From contig CAVWEN010000002.1 of assembly GCA_963754045.1 (NCBI GenBank), positions 62,001-126,000 on the forward strand: DNA of 64,000 bases, written 5' to 3'. How positions within the stretch are numbered: position 1 is the first letter of the stretch; each line of letters opens with the position of its first letter. Below, one piece after another: positions 53,392 to 61,864 of this stretch. The notes beneath the pieces are model-generated. The model was given only the letters and a program-made list of their open reading frames with translations. It searched no databases and was not told the DNA's origin. The position numbers and the translations under genes are program-made. This stretch comes from JALZKA01 sp963754045. GTDB taxonomy: Bacteria; Actinomycetota; Thermoleophilia; Solirubrobacterales; 70-9.

Positions 53392-54951
53392 GTGGCTTGT
53401 ACCACTCCGACCGTCACGCGATCGTTACGAACGAGGTGCTCCGAGGATATCGTCGCGGGCATCGCCGTCGAGATCACATTGTTCGGCCCCCCGCAGGTGC
53501 GTCGCGACGGCCGGCCGGCGTCGTTCGATACCCGCAAGGCGATCGCCCTGCTTGCGGACCTCGCACTCGCCGTGCGCCCGCGCTCACGCGAGCAGCTTTG
53601 CGACCTGCTCTGGCCCGATCAGGACGCTGAGAAAGCGCGCGGGGCGCTGCGGCGCACTCTCTCAACCCTGCGCAAGGGGCTGGGCGAAGGGTGGCTCGAG
53701 ACGACCGGCGACAGCATCGAGCTGATGCGCGGGTCGGGCCTCGATCTCGACATCGACCGTTTTCGCGCGCTAAGCCACGACACGGCTTCGATCGCTGAAC
53801 TGAAGGAGGCGGTCGCGACCTTCCGGGGCGAGCTCCTCGAAGGGTTCACGATCCGTGGGAGCGCCGCGTTCGAGCATTGGCACCGCAGCGAGGCCGATGC
53901 GCTTCGCCGAGATCTGTTGAGTGCGCTCGAACGACTTGTCGAAGCCTTGGTCGAGAAAGGCGAGATGGCGGGCGCTGTCGCCTATGCCGAGCGCCGTCTC
54001 GAGCTCGATCCGACGAGCGAGCCCGCGCATCGCGATCTCATCCGCCTCTATGCCTGGAGTGGAGACCGCGGCCGTGCGCTTGAGCAATGCCGGGCCTGCG
54101 TACGAGCCCTCAGCCAGGAGCTGGGCGTCCCTCCGGTCGCGGAGACCCGAGCGCTCTTTGAACAGGTGGGAGCGGGCTCGATGCCACCACCACCCGGCGC
54201 CGTGAAAGGCAATGTGGGAGCCCGAGAGCGGATCGGCGACCTAAGCACCCTCGTCGGCGACTACGCGCACGCGCTGTCCAGCTACGAAACCGCCGCGTCG
54301 ACGGCTCCGGAGCGCGGGGCCGAGCTTGAGCGCAAAATCGGAAACGTTCATCACCGGCGCGGCGAGTGGGAGCGAGCCGAGGCCCGGTACCGCGCCGCGC
54401 TCGAGACTGCGCCCGCGGACGCGGGAGGGTTGCGGGCCCGTATTGAGGCGGACCTGGGCCTGACGTTGCTCGCTGCGGGAAGTGTGGCGGCGGCCGCTCA
54501 GCGATGCGCGAGCGCGGCCCAGCTCGCCGAGGCGGCGGGCGACCCCCGAGCGCTGGCACAGGCAACCAACGTTCTCGGCGTCGTCGCTTGGCGCCAGGGC
54601 CACCTCGACGAGGCTGCCGAGAACCTCGAGCGCAGTCTCGCGCTCGCACGAGAGCTGGGTGAGGTCCCCGCGGAGATCGCGGCGCTCAACAATCTCGCCT
54701 TGGTCCGCCGCGAGACAGCCGACCTCGAGCAGGCGCGCGAGCTGACCGAGCGAGCCCTGGCGCTCTGCCGTTCCCAAGGCGACCGCCACCGCGAGGCGGC
54801 GCTGGAGAACAACCTCGCCGATGTGCACAACGCCGCCGGGCGCGAGGACGAGGCGATGGCCCATCTGAAGCGCGCCGTTTCGATTTTCAGCGAGGTTGGC
54901 GCCGACGAGGGCACGCGCCTGCCCGAGATCTGGAAGCTGGTGAGCTGGTAG
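53392..54951 (+). CDS. BTAD/TPR transcriptional regulator (SARP-like)
   Basis: A 519-residue protein. A winged-helix DNA-binding part (about 26-110, ITLFGPPQVRRDGRPASFD and DLLWPDQDAEKARGALRRTL) is followed by a BTAD domain (about 115-255, ending SQELGVPPVAETRALFEQVG) and several TPR units (about 275-510). No NB-ARC or cyclase domain is attached. Members switch on secondary-metabolism or stress genes. The GTG at 53392 is the only start in frame before the DNA-binding part and lies 3 nt from the divergent sensor start. The end is 2 nt from the convergent CrtI-like gene. Confidence 0.83.
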   Translation: MACTTPTVTRSLRTRCSEDIVAGIAVEITLFGPPQVRRDGRPASFDTRKAIALLADLALAVRPRSREQLCDLLWPDQDAEKARGALRRTLSTLRKGLGEGWLETTGDSIELMRGSGLDLDIDRFRALSHDTASIAELKEAVATFRGELLEGFTIRGSAAFEHWHRSEADALRRDLLSALERLVEALVEKGEMAGAVAYAERRLELDPTSEPAHRDLIRLYAWSGDRGRALEQCRACVRALSQELGVPPVAETRALFEQVGAGSMPPPPGAVKGNVGARERIGDLSTLVGDYAHALSSYETAASTAPERGAELERKIGNVHHRRGEWERAEARYRAALETAPADAGGLRARIEADLGLTLLAAGSVAAAAQRCASAAQLAEAAGDPRALAQATNVLGVVAWRQGHLDEAAENLERSLALARELGEVPAEIAALNNLALVRRETADLEQARELTERALALCRSQGDRHREAALENNLADVHNAAGREDEAMAHLKRAVSIFSEVGADEGTRLPEIWKLVSW

Positions 54952-54953
54952 GC

Positions 54954-56366
54954 CTAAGGAGCACTGCGCAACGCCGAGCGAGCCGCCCAGTACCCGCACA
55001 TGCCGTGGACCCCGCCACCGGGCGGGGTCGACGACGAGCACAGATAGAGGCCGTCGATCGGCGTCGAGTACGGGTTCGCCCGGACGACCGGTCGCGTGAA
55101 TAGCTGACGCACGTCCTGCACGCCGCCATTGATGTCACCGCCGACGTAGTTTGGGTTGCGGCTCTCGAGCTCGGTTGGCCCGATCGCCGAACGTGCCAGC
55201 ACAACGTCGCGAAAGCCAGGCGCGAAGCGCTCGACCTGGGCTTCGATCGCATCGGTCATGTCGCGCTCGGAGCCGTGCGGCACGTGGCAGTACGCCCAGG
55301 CGACGTGCTTGCCCTCAGGGGCGCGCGACGCGTCGAAGAGGGTTGGCTGCACGAGCAAGACAAATGGCCGGTTTTCGTGGCGTCCGGCCACCGCGGCGGC
55401 CTCGGAGGCCGCGACCTCCTCCAAGGTCCCGCCGAGGTGTACGGTGCCGGCGCGGGCCACGGCGGGATCGCGCCACGGAATCGGCTGATCGAGCGCCCAG
55501 TCGAGTTTGAAGATGCCCGGGCCGTATCGATACCGGCCCAAGGCGCGTGTGTAGCGGGCCGGCAACCGCGATCCGGCCAGCTCCACCAGCGCGCGCGGGC
55601 CGACGTCGGCGAGCACCAGGCCGCCGCCGGCCTCGTCCATCGAGTCCACCCAGCGGCCGGTCTGCACCCGCCCTCCGAGCGATTCCAGGTGCGACACCAG
55701 TGCCTCGGTCAGACGCCTGGAGCCACCGCGGGCCACGGGCCAGCCGTAGGCGTGAGCCGCGACGCCGAGCACGAGGCCGAAGGCCGCGCTGGCCGGGCTG
55801 CGCAACGAGAGCATCGAATGCGCGCTGAGACCCGCAAACAGCGCCCGTGCCCGGTCGCCGTCGAATCGCGAACGTGCGAGCGCCTCGGCCGAGCGGAGTC
55901 CGCTGCAGCCGAATCGCGCCATCAGGATCGGATGGTGCGGCGGGCGCAACGGTGTGAGTGTCGACTCCATCAGGGCATCCGCCTGCCTGGCTAGCGGCCC
56001 GAAGAGACTCCTGTATGCCAGCCCGTCCTGCCCGAGGCCATCGGCGGTCGCATCGATCGATCGCTCGAGGATGACGGCGCCGCCGCCGTCGAGCGGGTGG
56101 GCGAGCGGTGCGTGCGGATGAACCAGCTCGAGCCCGTGATCGGCCAGTGGTAGGCCCGCGAGGAACGGCGAGGCTACAGCCAGCGAGTGCACGGTCGAGC
56201 ACACATCGTGCCAGTAGCCCGGCAGGGTCAGTTCCTCGGTGCGACAGCCGCCGCCGGGTGTCCCGGCACCCTCGACGACCGTGACCTCCCGGCCGGCCCC
56301 GGCGAGCACGATGGCGGCTGCGAGCCCGTTCGGGCCCGCGCCGATGACGAGCGCCTGGCGCGTCAC
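54954..56366 (-). CDS. FAD-dependent oxidoreductase, CrtI / PYROXD2-like
   Basis: A 470-residue flavoprotein starting MTRQALVIGAGPNGLAAAIV, the FAD-binding loop, followed by VVEGAGTPGGGCRTEELTLP. The C-terminal part has DGLYLCSSSTPPGGGVHGMC, typical of phytoene-desaturase-like dehydrogenases. Its substrate is not known; the PYROXD2-like subgroup is a better match than true carotenoid desaturases. It starts immediately after the stop of the previous gene and is the last gene of the stress-signalling operon. Confidence 0.85.
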   Translation of the reverse strand: MTRQALVIGAGPNGLAAAIVLAGAGREVTVVEGAGTPGGGCRTEELTLPGYWHDVCSTVHSLAVASPFLAGLPLADHGLELVHPHAPLAHPLDGGGAVILERSIDATADGLGQDGLAYRSLFGPLARQADALMESTLTPLRPPHHPILMARFGCSGLRSAEALARSRFDGDRARALFAGLSAHSMLSLRSPASAAFGLVLGVAAHAYGWPVARGGSRRLTEALVSHLESLGGRVQTGRWVDSMDEAGGGLVLADVGPRALVELAGSRLPARYTRALGRYRYGPGIFKLDWALDQPIPWRDPAVARAGTVHLGGTLEEVAASEAAAVAGRHENRPFVLLVQPTLFDASRAPEGKHVAWAYCHVPHGSERDMTDAIEAQVERFAPGFRDVVLARSAIGPTELESRNPNYVGGDINGGVQDVRQLFTRPVVRANPYSTPIDGLYLCSSSTPPGGGVHGMCGYWAARSALRSAP

Positions 56367-57137
56367 CTACGAGCGCGTGAACAGGCGCTTGAGCGCGCGC
56401 CAGGGTGTCCCGAGCATGTAGAAGGTCGAGCGGATCGCGGAGCTGTGGCGGATGTTGCGCCAGCGCGACCACTGGCGCTTTGAATCCACGCAAACGACCT
56501 TGATGTCCACCTCGGCCTCCTGCCCGAAGTGCGCGGCCACCGCGGCCAGCGTCCTCTCCCAGAACTTGTCCTCCTGGCGGTGCCCGCCGAGCGTCAGGCC
56601 GAGCTCGAATACGGGGTCGCTCGCTCGCATCAGCACCTGCGCCTGGGCGACGGTCTCGCCGTCGGCCTCGACCGCACTGAAGGTGATCCAGCCCGCGAAC
56701 ATGTGGCCCTCGGGCGTCATCAGGGTGAACGACTCCTCGTCGGCGTAGAGGACCATCACTCCGGTCGAAAGCTTCATCTTGCCCGGCAGGGTCATGTTGA
56801 GCAGGGCCACCTCACCCGGCTCGATGCCGGTCAGCGGCGCATAGAAGTTGTTCCCCTCCGGCCAGAACTCCGGAAACCGCTCCTTCCAGGTCGCGATCAC
56901 CTGCGCAGGAGCGGCGCTCGCAACCGGCAGCCTCACCTGATAGGTCTTCTGCCACATCTTCCCGAAGCCCTGGATCGGCGAAGCGAGGCGTCGCCCCTCG
57001 ACGTTCAGGTTGATCGCGCCCTCGGGAACCTCGGAGACGTTCAGGTGCGCGACCGACTTCGCCCAACTCGCGGCGTCGCGCGTCGCGGCCCGCTCCCCCT
57101 CGGGCGTGTTCTCGCTCGGATCGGGCGTGGTCATCAC
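56367..57137 (-). CDS. Conserved protein of unknown function
   Basis: A 256-residue soluble protein without signal or membrane segments. It contains KMWQKTYQVRLPVASAAPAQ, GNNFYAPLTGIEPGEVALLN and GGHRQEDKFWERTLAAVAAH. The alternation of beta-strands and a C-terminal helix could suggest an SRPBCC/DUF1990-like lipid-binding fold, but I cannot show it. The ATG overlaps the STAS stop by 4 nt, and the CrtI-like gene follows directly. Position suggests a role with that oxidoreductase. Confidence 0.72.
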   Translation of the reverse strand: MMTTPDPSENTPEGERAATRDAASWAKSVAHLNVSEVPEGAINLNVEGRRLASPIQGFGKMWQKTYQVRLPVASAAPAQVIATWKERFPEFWPEGNNFYAPLTGIEPGEVALLNMTLPGKMKLSTGVMVLYADEESFTLMTPEGHMFAGWITFSAVEADGETVAQAQVLMRASDPVFELGLTLGGHRQEDKFWERTLAAVAAHFGQEAEVDIKVVCVDSKRQWSRWRNIRHSSAIRSTFYMLGTPWRALKRLFTRS

Positions 57138-57499
57138 GCACCACCCAGGCCGAGATCGCTGAGCGCAGCCTGCTCGGAATCGTGCAGGCCCATCGCCTCA
57201 TCGAGCCTGGTCAGCTCGAAGATCTCGCGGTAGTGGGCGGACAGGCCGTGGGCCAGAACGGCCTGGCCCGCCCGCTGCGCCCGGACGAGCAGCGTCACCA
57301 GCAGCCCGATGCCGCCACTGTTCATGTACTCGAGCGCCTCGAAATTCAGCACGATCGCTCGTGAGCCGGATTCGCTCGCTCGCGCATAGGCGTCCATCAG
57401 AACGTCCTCGCTGGCGGCGTTCACCTCGCCGGTCACGGCAATAGCACTGACCCCGTCGGCGACCTGCCTGACCTCGAAGGTCGTGGTTGCATCAGCCAT
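57134..57499 (-). CDS. STAS-domain protein (anti-sigma antagonist) 2
   Basis: A 121-residue STAS protein beginning MADATTTFEVRQVADG. The phosphorylation site is LEYMNSGGIGLLVTLL. It has a GGAGG ribosome site and overlaps the previous STAS gene by 8 nt and the next gene by 4 nt. It shares AHYREIFELTRLDEAMGL with its neighbour, so the pair arose by duplication. Confidence 0.87.
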   Translation of the reverse strand: MADATTTFEVRQVADGVSAIAVTGEVNAASEDVLMDAYARASESGSRAIVLNFEALEYMNSGGIGLLVTLLVRAQRAGQAVLAHGLSAHYREIFELTRLDEAMGLHDSEQAALSDLGLGGA

Positions 57500-57857
57500 G
57501 TTGGCTCCCTCCGGTGCCCCCTTCAGAGCCCGGCTCGTTGTCGATGATCGTCATGAAGTCGGCGAGTCGGGTGATCTCGAAGATCTCCCGGTAGTGATCA
57601 GAGAGGCCCACCGCGCTGACCTCGAGCCCCCTGCTTCGCGCCTGGCCCAGCAAGCCGACGATGAGCGCGATGCCGGTGCTGTTGATGTAGTCGGTCGGGG
57701 CGAAGTTCAAGAGGATCGCCTCCGCGCCGCCGCCGGCGGCTTCCGCGTACGCGGCTTCAACCGCTGCCTCCGCGCTCGAGTCGAGCTCGCCCACGAGGTC
57801 GATGACCCCGGTCGTTCCCTCACGGCGCACACGCGCCTCCAGTTCACCCACCGCCAT
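57492..57857 (-). CDS. STAS-domain protein (anti-sigma antagonist) 3
   Basis: A 121-residue STAS protein beginning MAVGELEARVRREGTTGVID. The phosphorylation site is PTDYINSTGIALIVGLL. I chose the ATG at 57857 because GGAGA lies 6 nt before it; a start at 57875 is possible. It overlaps the phosphatase-kinase gene by 14 nt. It has DHYREIFEITRLADFMTII, similar to the following STAS protein. Confidence 0.87.
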   Translation of the reverse strand: MAVGELEARVRREGTTGVIDLVGELDSSAEAAVEAAYAEAAGGGAEAILLNFAPTDYINSTGIALIVGLLGQARSRGLEVSAVGLSDHYREIFEITRLADFMTIIDNEPGSEGGTGGSQHG

Positions 57858-59508
57858 CGCGATCTCCTTCCACACGCATCGTCAGCTCGACGGTATGACC
57901 GGGACCGGCGTCCACGACGCTGACCTCGTCCACCATCTTCTCGATCAGAAAAAGTCCCCACCCGCGCGGCGATTGCTCGCCCGCGAGCTTCGCGTCGATG
58001 TCGGGCACCTGGGCCTTGCCGGGCGCGCCCCGCTCGCCGGAATCGCCGACCGCCACAACGATCCGATCGGGTCCGCTGCGGCGCATCACCCGGATCGAGA
58101 CCGAGCGATCGGCGTCGTAGGCGTTGCCGTGCTCCATCGCGTTCATCGTCGTCTCCGCGACCGCGGTGCCAAGCCGGTCGAGCCGGGAGGGCTCGAGCCC
58201 GATCCCGTCGACGACCTCGCGTACCCGGGCCATTGCCTCGCGCTCGCCGCCCTGGGCGCTGGGCAGGTCAAACGTCGCGAGCACGCTCTCGGCGCCCGAA
58301 GCGGCCCCGGCGGAATGCGAGAGGCAGACCATGGTGATGTCGTCCTCCTGCTCCGTCTCGCTGCCTGTGAAGCGAGCGAGGTCGGCGAGGACCGTGTCGA
58401 TCAGCTCCCCCGCGTCGGGCGCGCCGGCAACTGTGTCCTTGAGGCGCGGGAATCCGTACATGTTCCGCTCCGCGTCGTGCGACTCGACGATCCCGTCGGA
58501 GTGCAGCAGCACGCTTTCCCCCGGGCGCAGGACAGCCTCCTTTTCCTCGTAGACCATCCCGGTCATCAACCCAAGCGGCATGCCTCGAGCGCGCAGCTCG
58601 CCAACGCCGTCGGTCGTCTTCACGTACGGAACGTCGTGGCCGGCGTTCGCGAAGCGCAGATGACCGGTCGCGGGCTCGAGCACCCCGTAGAGGCAGGTGA
58701 CGAACATCTTCTCAGGCATGTCGGGACAGAGGTGCTCGTTGACCCGCTCGAGCACGACGCCGGGCTCCATCAGGCGCTGGGCCGAGGCGCGCAGCACGCT
58801 GCGGGTGGCCGACATGACGAGCGCGGCGGGCACCCCCTTGTCGGTGACGTCGCCGACCACGAAGCCGATCCGCCCGTCGGGCAGCGGGATCACGTCGTAG
58901 AAGTCGCCGCCGACCTCGCGCGCCGGGCTGTAGTGAGCGGCGATCGTCCAACCGGGGATGTCGGGCAGCTCCTTCGGCAGGAAGTTCTGCTGGATCAGCT
59001 TCGCGACCTCGAGCTCCTGCTCGTAGCGCTGGCGTGTCGCGGCCTCGGCCTCCTGCTCGCGCACGAGCTGACCGACGCGAAGGGCGGGCGCGGCCTGCGC
59101 GGCCAGCCCGCCCAGGAGCTTGCGATCGTCCGAGGAGTAGTCCTGCTCGGAACGCCGCGGACCGAGGTTGAGGACGCCGATCAGCTCCCCCTGGCTGACC
59201 AGTGGAACGATCAGCCGTACTCCGGCCTCCTTCAGCTCACGTAGGGCAGGCGAATCGAGGTCCAGCGTGGCCGCGTCCACCGCAGCCGACGCGCTCTCGA
59301 GGTAGGCGAGCAGAGGATCGCTCGGCGCGATGTTCACCTCGATGCCGGGCGTGGAAGCGGATTCGGGTGCCGTCACCGCGATCTCGGCCGCCGCGCCTTG
59401 GCCCTGCCCCCGCCCCGGATCGTCCCCCCCGCGACGTCGTCGTAGCGACTTCATGCGCGCCATCTTCCCCCGCCGGGGAGATGCTGTCCAATCCGGCTCG
59501 CGCTTCAT
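57844..59508 (-). CDS. RsbU-RsbW fusion: PP2C phosphatase plus anti-sigma kinase
   Basis: A 554-residue protein. A GAF-like sensory part (about 60-150, LIGVLNLGPRRSEQDYSSDD) is followed by a SpoIIE/PP2C phosphatase (about 180-385) with metal motifs EVGGDFYDVI, GDVTDKG, LHSDGIVES and EDDITMVCLS. A GHKL kinase domain follows (about 400-545) with N-box ETTMNAMEHGN, G1 GDSGERG and G2 RGWGLFLIEKMVDE. One chain thus holds both the enzyme that dephosphorylates a STAS protein and the one that phosphorylates it. The start could be 59508 or 59454, the latter with a GGGGGA site. Two STAS genes follow. Confidence 0.9.
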   Translation of the reverse strand: MKREPDWTASPRRGKMARMKSLRRRRGGDDPGRGQGQGAAAEIAVTAPESASTPGIEVNIAPSDPLLAYLESASAAVDAATLDLDSPALRELKEAGVRLIVPLVSQGELIGVLNLGPRRSEQDYSSDDRKLLGGLAAQAAPALRVGQLVREQEAEAATRQRYEQELEVAKLIQQNFLPKELPDIPGWTIAAHYSPAREVGGDFYDVIPLPDGRIGFVVGDVTDKGVPAALVMSATRSVLRASAQRLMEPGVVLERVNEHLCPDMPEKMFVTCLYGVLEPATGHLRFANAGHDVPYVKTTDGVGELRARGMPLGLMTGMVYEEKEAVLRPGESVLLHSDGIVESHDAERNMYGFPRLKDTVAGAPDAGELIDTVLADLARFTGSETEQEDDITMVCLSHSAGAASGAESVLATFDLPSAQGGEREAMARVREVVDGIGLEPSRLDRLGTAVAETTMNAMEHGNAYDADRSVSIRVMRRSGPDRIVVAVGDSGERGAPGKAQVPDIDAKLAGEQSPRGWGLFLIEKMVDEVSVVDAGPGHTVELTMRVEGDRDGGG

Positions 59509-59524
59509 CGCCCTGATTTGTATG

Positions 59525-59539
59525 CCCGGACCGTCCGGG
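59525..59539 (-). terminator. Hairpin between the Uma2 gene and the phosphatase-kinase gene
   Basis: CCCGGA-CCG-TCCGGG gives a 6-bp stem with a 3-nt loop. It begins 18 nt after the Uma2 stop. No U-run. Confidence 0.4.
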
Positions 59540-59556
59540 TTCCGTTACGAGAGCGC

Positions 59557-60114
59557 TCAGGCCGCGTACGGAAAAATCCGCTCGACCGGCAGCTCGAAGC
59601 CTGGAAGCTGCGGCGAGGTGAGCGAGTAGCCCGACGCTAGCTCGAGCTCGACGTCGTAGGGCGCTCCCGCAGCCGAGCGCCGGTACACCAGCACGGTGCA
59701 CGAGGCCGTGTCAACCAGCCAAAGCTCAGGGAGCCCGTTCTCCTCGTAGCGCGACTTCTTGACGCCGACGTCGTAGCGCCAGGTGCCCTCGGATCGAATC
59801 TCAACCGCCAGGTCGGGCACCGGGTTGCCGGCGCGGTCGGGGTCGGGGGTGGATGCGTCCACGTACCAGACGAGGTCGGGCCCGTAGACATCGTGGTCGG
59901 AGACAACGATGTCGATCGGGAGTGATGCCAGGCCGCGGGCCTCGCCTGCGTCAACCCAGTTCATTAGTGCTCGGAGGAGTTGCGCCTGCGCCGCCTGGTG
60001 GCGCAGCTTCGGCTCATTCAAGACCATCGCCCCGTCGATGAGCTGCATGCGATCGCCCTCGGTCGAGGTCGCGAAGTACTCCTCGGCGGTCATGCGTGTG
60101 CGCGTCGTCGTCAT
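59557..60114 (-). CDS. Uma2-family (DUF820) putative nuclease
   Basis: A 185-residue protein of the Uma2 restriction-endonuclease-like fold. The family words GPDLVWYVDAS, PVPDLAVEIRSEGT and KKSRYEENGLPELWLVDTAS are present, with a D-ExR...K arrangement (Asp, Glu, Lys). Such genes are common in actinobacteria and cyanobacteria and their function is unknown. I preferred the ATG at 60114 to one at 60123. It starts 66 nt after phoU. Confidence 0.85.
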   Translation of the reverse strand: MTTTRTRMTAEEYFATSTEGDRMQLIDGAMVLNEPKLRHQAAQAQLLRALMNWVDAGEARGLASLPIDIVVSDHDVYGPDLVWYVDASTPDPDRAGNPVPDLAVEIRSEGTWRYDVGVKKSRYEENGLPELWLVDTASCTVLVYRRSAAGAPYDVELELASGYSLTSPQLPGFELPVERIFPYAA

Positions 60115-60141
60115 TGGCCACACGAACGATAAACCCCGACG

Positions 60142-60164
60142 GCCGGCTCGCCGCCCTGGCCGGC
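60142..60164 (-). terminator. GC-rich hairpin after phoU
   Basis: GCCGGC at 60159-60164 can pair with GCCGGC at 60142-60147, followed on the minus strand by a GTTTAT stretch. It lies 17 nt after the phoU stop. Confidence 0.35.
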
Positions 60165-60180
60165 TACCCGTGCTCGGGCG

Positions 60181-60891
60181 TTACTTCGCGGGCGCGGTAA
60201 GCGGCATGCCCTCGGGATGCGAGGCGTCCTCGAACTCCTGGAAGAGCCCGGTGACCACGTAGGCGACCTGCTCGCCGATGTCGACGGCGTTGTCGCCGAT
60301 TCGCTCGATCGCGCGGGCGACGAGGATCATGGTCATCGCCCACTCGCGGCGATCCACGTCGTCACCGATCTCGATGGCGATCTGGAAGCACTCCTTGTTC
60401 AGGTTGTCGACCACGTCGTCCTGGCGCACCAGGTCGCGAGCGAGGTCGACGTCGCGCTCGGCGAACGCGCGCTTGACCTGCGTGACGAGCGAACGAACCT
60501 GCTTGCCCATCGTGTAGATGTTGCGCAGCATGCGCTCGTCGGCCGGCGGCTGGTGGCCGACGATCGGGATCATCTTCGCGACGTTCACGCATTGGTCACC
60601 CATTCGCTCCATGTTCTTCATCACGTGGAGAAGCGCGGAGATCAGCCGAAGGTCGGAGGCGACCGGTGCCTGGGTGGCGATCATCGTCAAGAGCCGCTGG
60701 TGCACCTCGAGGTAGCGCCCGTCGAGGACGTCGTCCCCGACAACGACGAGCTGGGCCAGCTCCGTGTCCTGATGCTGGACCGCCTCGATCGCGCGATCCA
60801 GGGACTGGATGACGAGGTCGAGCCCCTCCAGGGCACGCTCCTCCAGCGCCTTGAGGTCTTCCTGAAAGAGTGATCGTGCCGCTTCGGTCAT
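60181..60891 (-). CDS. phoU: Phosphate signalling complex protein PhoU
   Basis: A 236-residue all-helical protein of two PhoU repeats (about 10-100 and 120-215). Each has a metal-binding word: ERMGDQCVNVA and ERIGDNAVDIGEQV. It signals phosphate status from the Pst transporter to a sensor kinase and tunes import. The ATG at 60891 lies 11 nt after pstB, so it is part of the pst operon; the reading frame upstream of it is a shadow of pstB. Confidence 0.93.
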   Translation of the reverse strand: MTEAARSLFQEDLKALEERALEGLDLVIQSLDRAIEAVQHQDTELAQLVVVGDDVLDGRYLEVHQRLLTMIATQAPVASDLRLISALLHVMKNMERMGDQCVNVAKMIPIVGHQPPADERMLRNIYTMGKQVRSLVTQVKRAFAERDVDLARDLVRQDDVVDNLNKECFQIAIEIGDDVDRREWAMTMILVARAIERIGDNAVDIGEQVAYVVTGLFQEFEDASHPEGMPLTAPAK

Positions 60892-60902
60892 CTGAGCGCG
60901 AC

Positions 60903-61796
60903 CTATCCGACCTTGCCGGAAACGTAGTCCTCGGTCCGCTTGTCCGCAGGGTTCGTGAAGATCCTCTCGGTGTCGTCGTACTCGACCACCCTGCCCCACC
61001 GGTTCTTCTCGGTGGAATCGAGCTCGACGATCAGGAACGCGGTCATGTCCGAGACCCGAGCAGCCTGCTGCATGTTGTGGGTCACGATCACGATCGAGTA
61101 GCGCTCCTTCAGTTCGAGCATCAGGTCCTCGATCTTCCCGGTCGAGATCGGGTCCAAGGCCGAACAAGGCTCATCCATCAGGATCACGTCCGGCTCGACC
61201 GCCATGCAGCGCGCGATGCAAAGGCGCTGCTGCTGACCACCGGACATGCCGAAGGCGTTGTCGTCAAGGCGGTCCTTCACCTCATCCCAGAGAGCGGCAC
61301 CCTTGAGCGCCCTCTCGACGATCTCTTCCATATCGCCCTTCATCCCGAGGATGCGGGGGCCGAAGGCGATGTTGTCGTAGATTGACTTCGGGAACGGGTT
61401 CGGCTTCTGAAAGACCATCCCGATCCGCTTGCGCACCTCTACCGGGTCCACGGTGTCCGCGTAGAGGTTCTGACCGTGATAGACGATCTCGCCCTCAACG
61501 CGGGCGGCCGGGATGAGGTCGTTCATCCGGTTCAGGCAGCGAATCAAGGTCGACTTGCCGCAGCCCGAGGGACCGATCAAAGCCGTGATGTTGTGCTCGA
61601 AGATGTCGATGTCAACATCGGCTACCGCAAGCTTGCCGCTATAGCGGACACTGACGTCCTTGAGGTCGAAGATCGCGTCGCGCTTGGCCGGCCTGGGCTC
61701 GGTGGCCGCATGCGCCCCGGCGGTCGCGCCGACGCTTACGGAGGGCACCTCCCGCTCGGCTCGAGTGCGCTCTGGGTCAGTCACGACTCCGTCCAC
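60903..61796 (-). CDS. pstB: Phosphate ABC transporter ATP-binding protein
   Basis: A 297-residue ATPase. Walker A is GPSGCGKSTLIR, signature FGMSGGQQQRLCIARC, Walker B VILMDEPCSALDP, with FQKPNPFPKSIYDNIAFG as a PstB mark. The first 35 residues are a Pro/Ala/Glu-rich tail not found in E. coli PstB. The start may be the GTG at 61796 or the GTG at 61784. It follows pstA after 68 nt. Confidence 0.95.
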   Translation of the reverse strand: MDGVVTDPERTRAEREVPSVSVGATAGAHAATEPRPAKRDAIFDLKDVSVRYSGKLAVADVDIDIFEHNITALIGPSGCGKSTLIRCLNRMNDLIPAARVEGEIVYHGQNLYADTVDPVEVRKRIGMVFQKPNPFPKSIYDNIAFGPRILGMKGDMEEIVERALKGAALWDEVKDRLDDNAFGMSGGQQQRLCIARCMAVEPDVILMDEPCSALDPISTGKIEDLMLELKERYSIVIVTHNMQQAARVSDMTAFLIVELDSTEKNRWGRVVEYDDTERIFTNPADKRTEDYVSGKVG

Positions 61797-61864
61797 CCTA
61801 GATCACACCCCTTTCCAGGGTGGTCATCTTGCTTTCGCGCCTTACGTCGCTCACTAGACACCTC

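Noticed and set aside
60892..61167. An N-terminal extension of PhoU
   Set aside because: It is a shadow of pstB; the PhoU fold begins at 60891.
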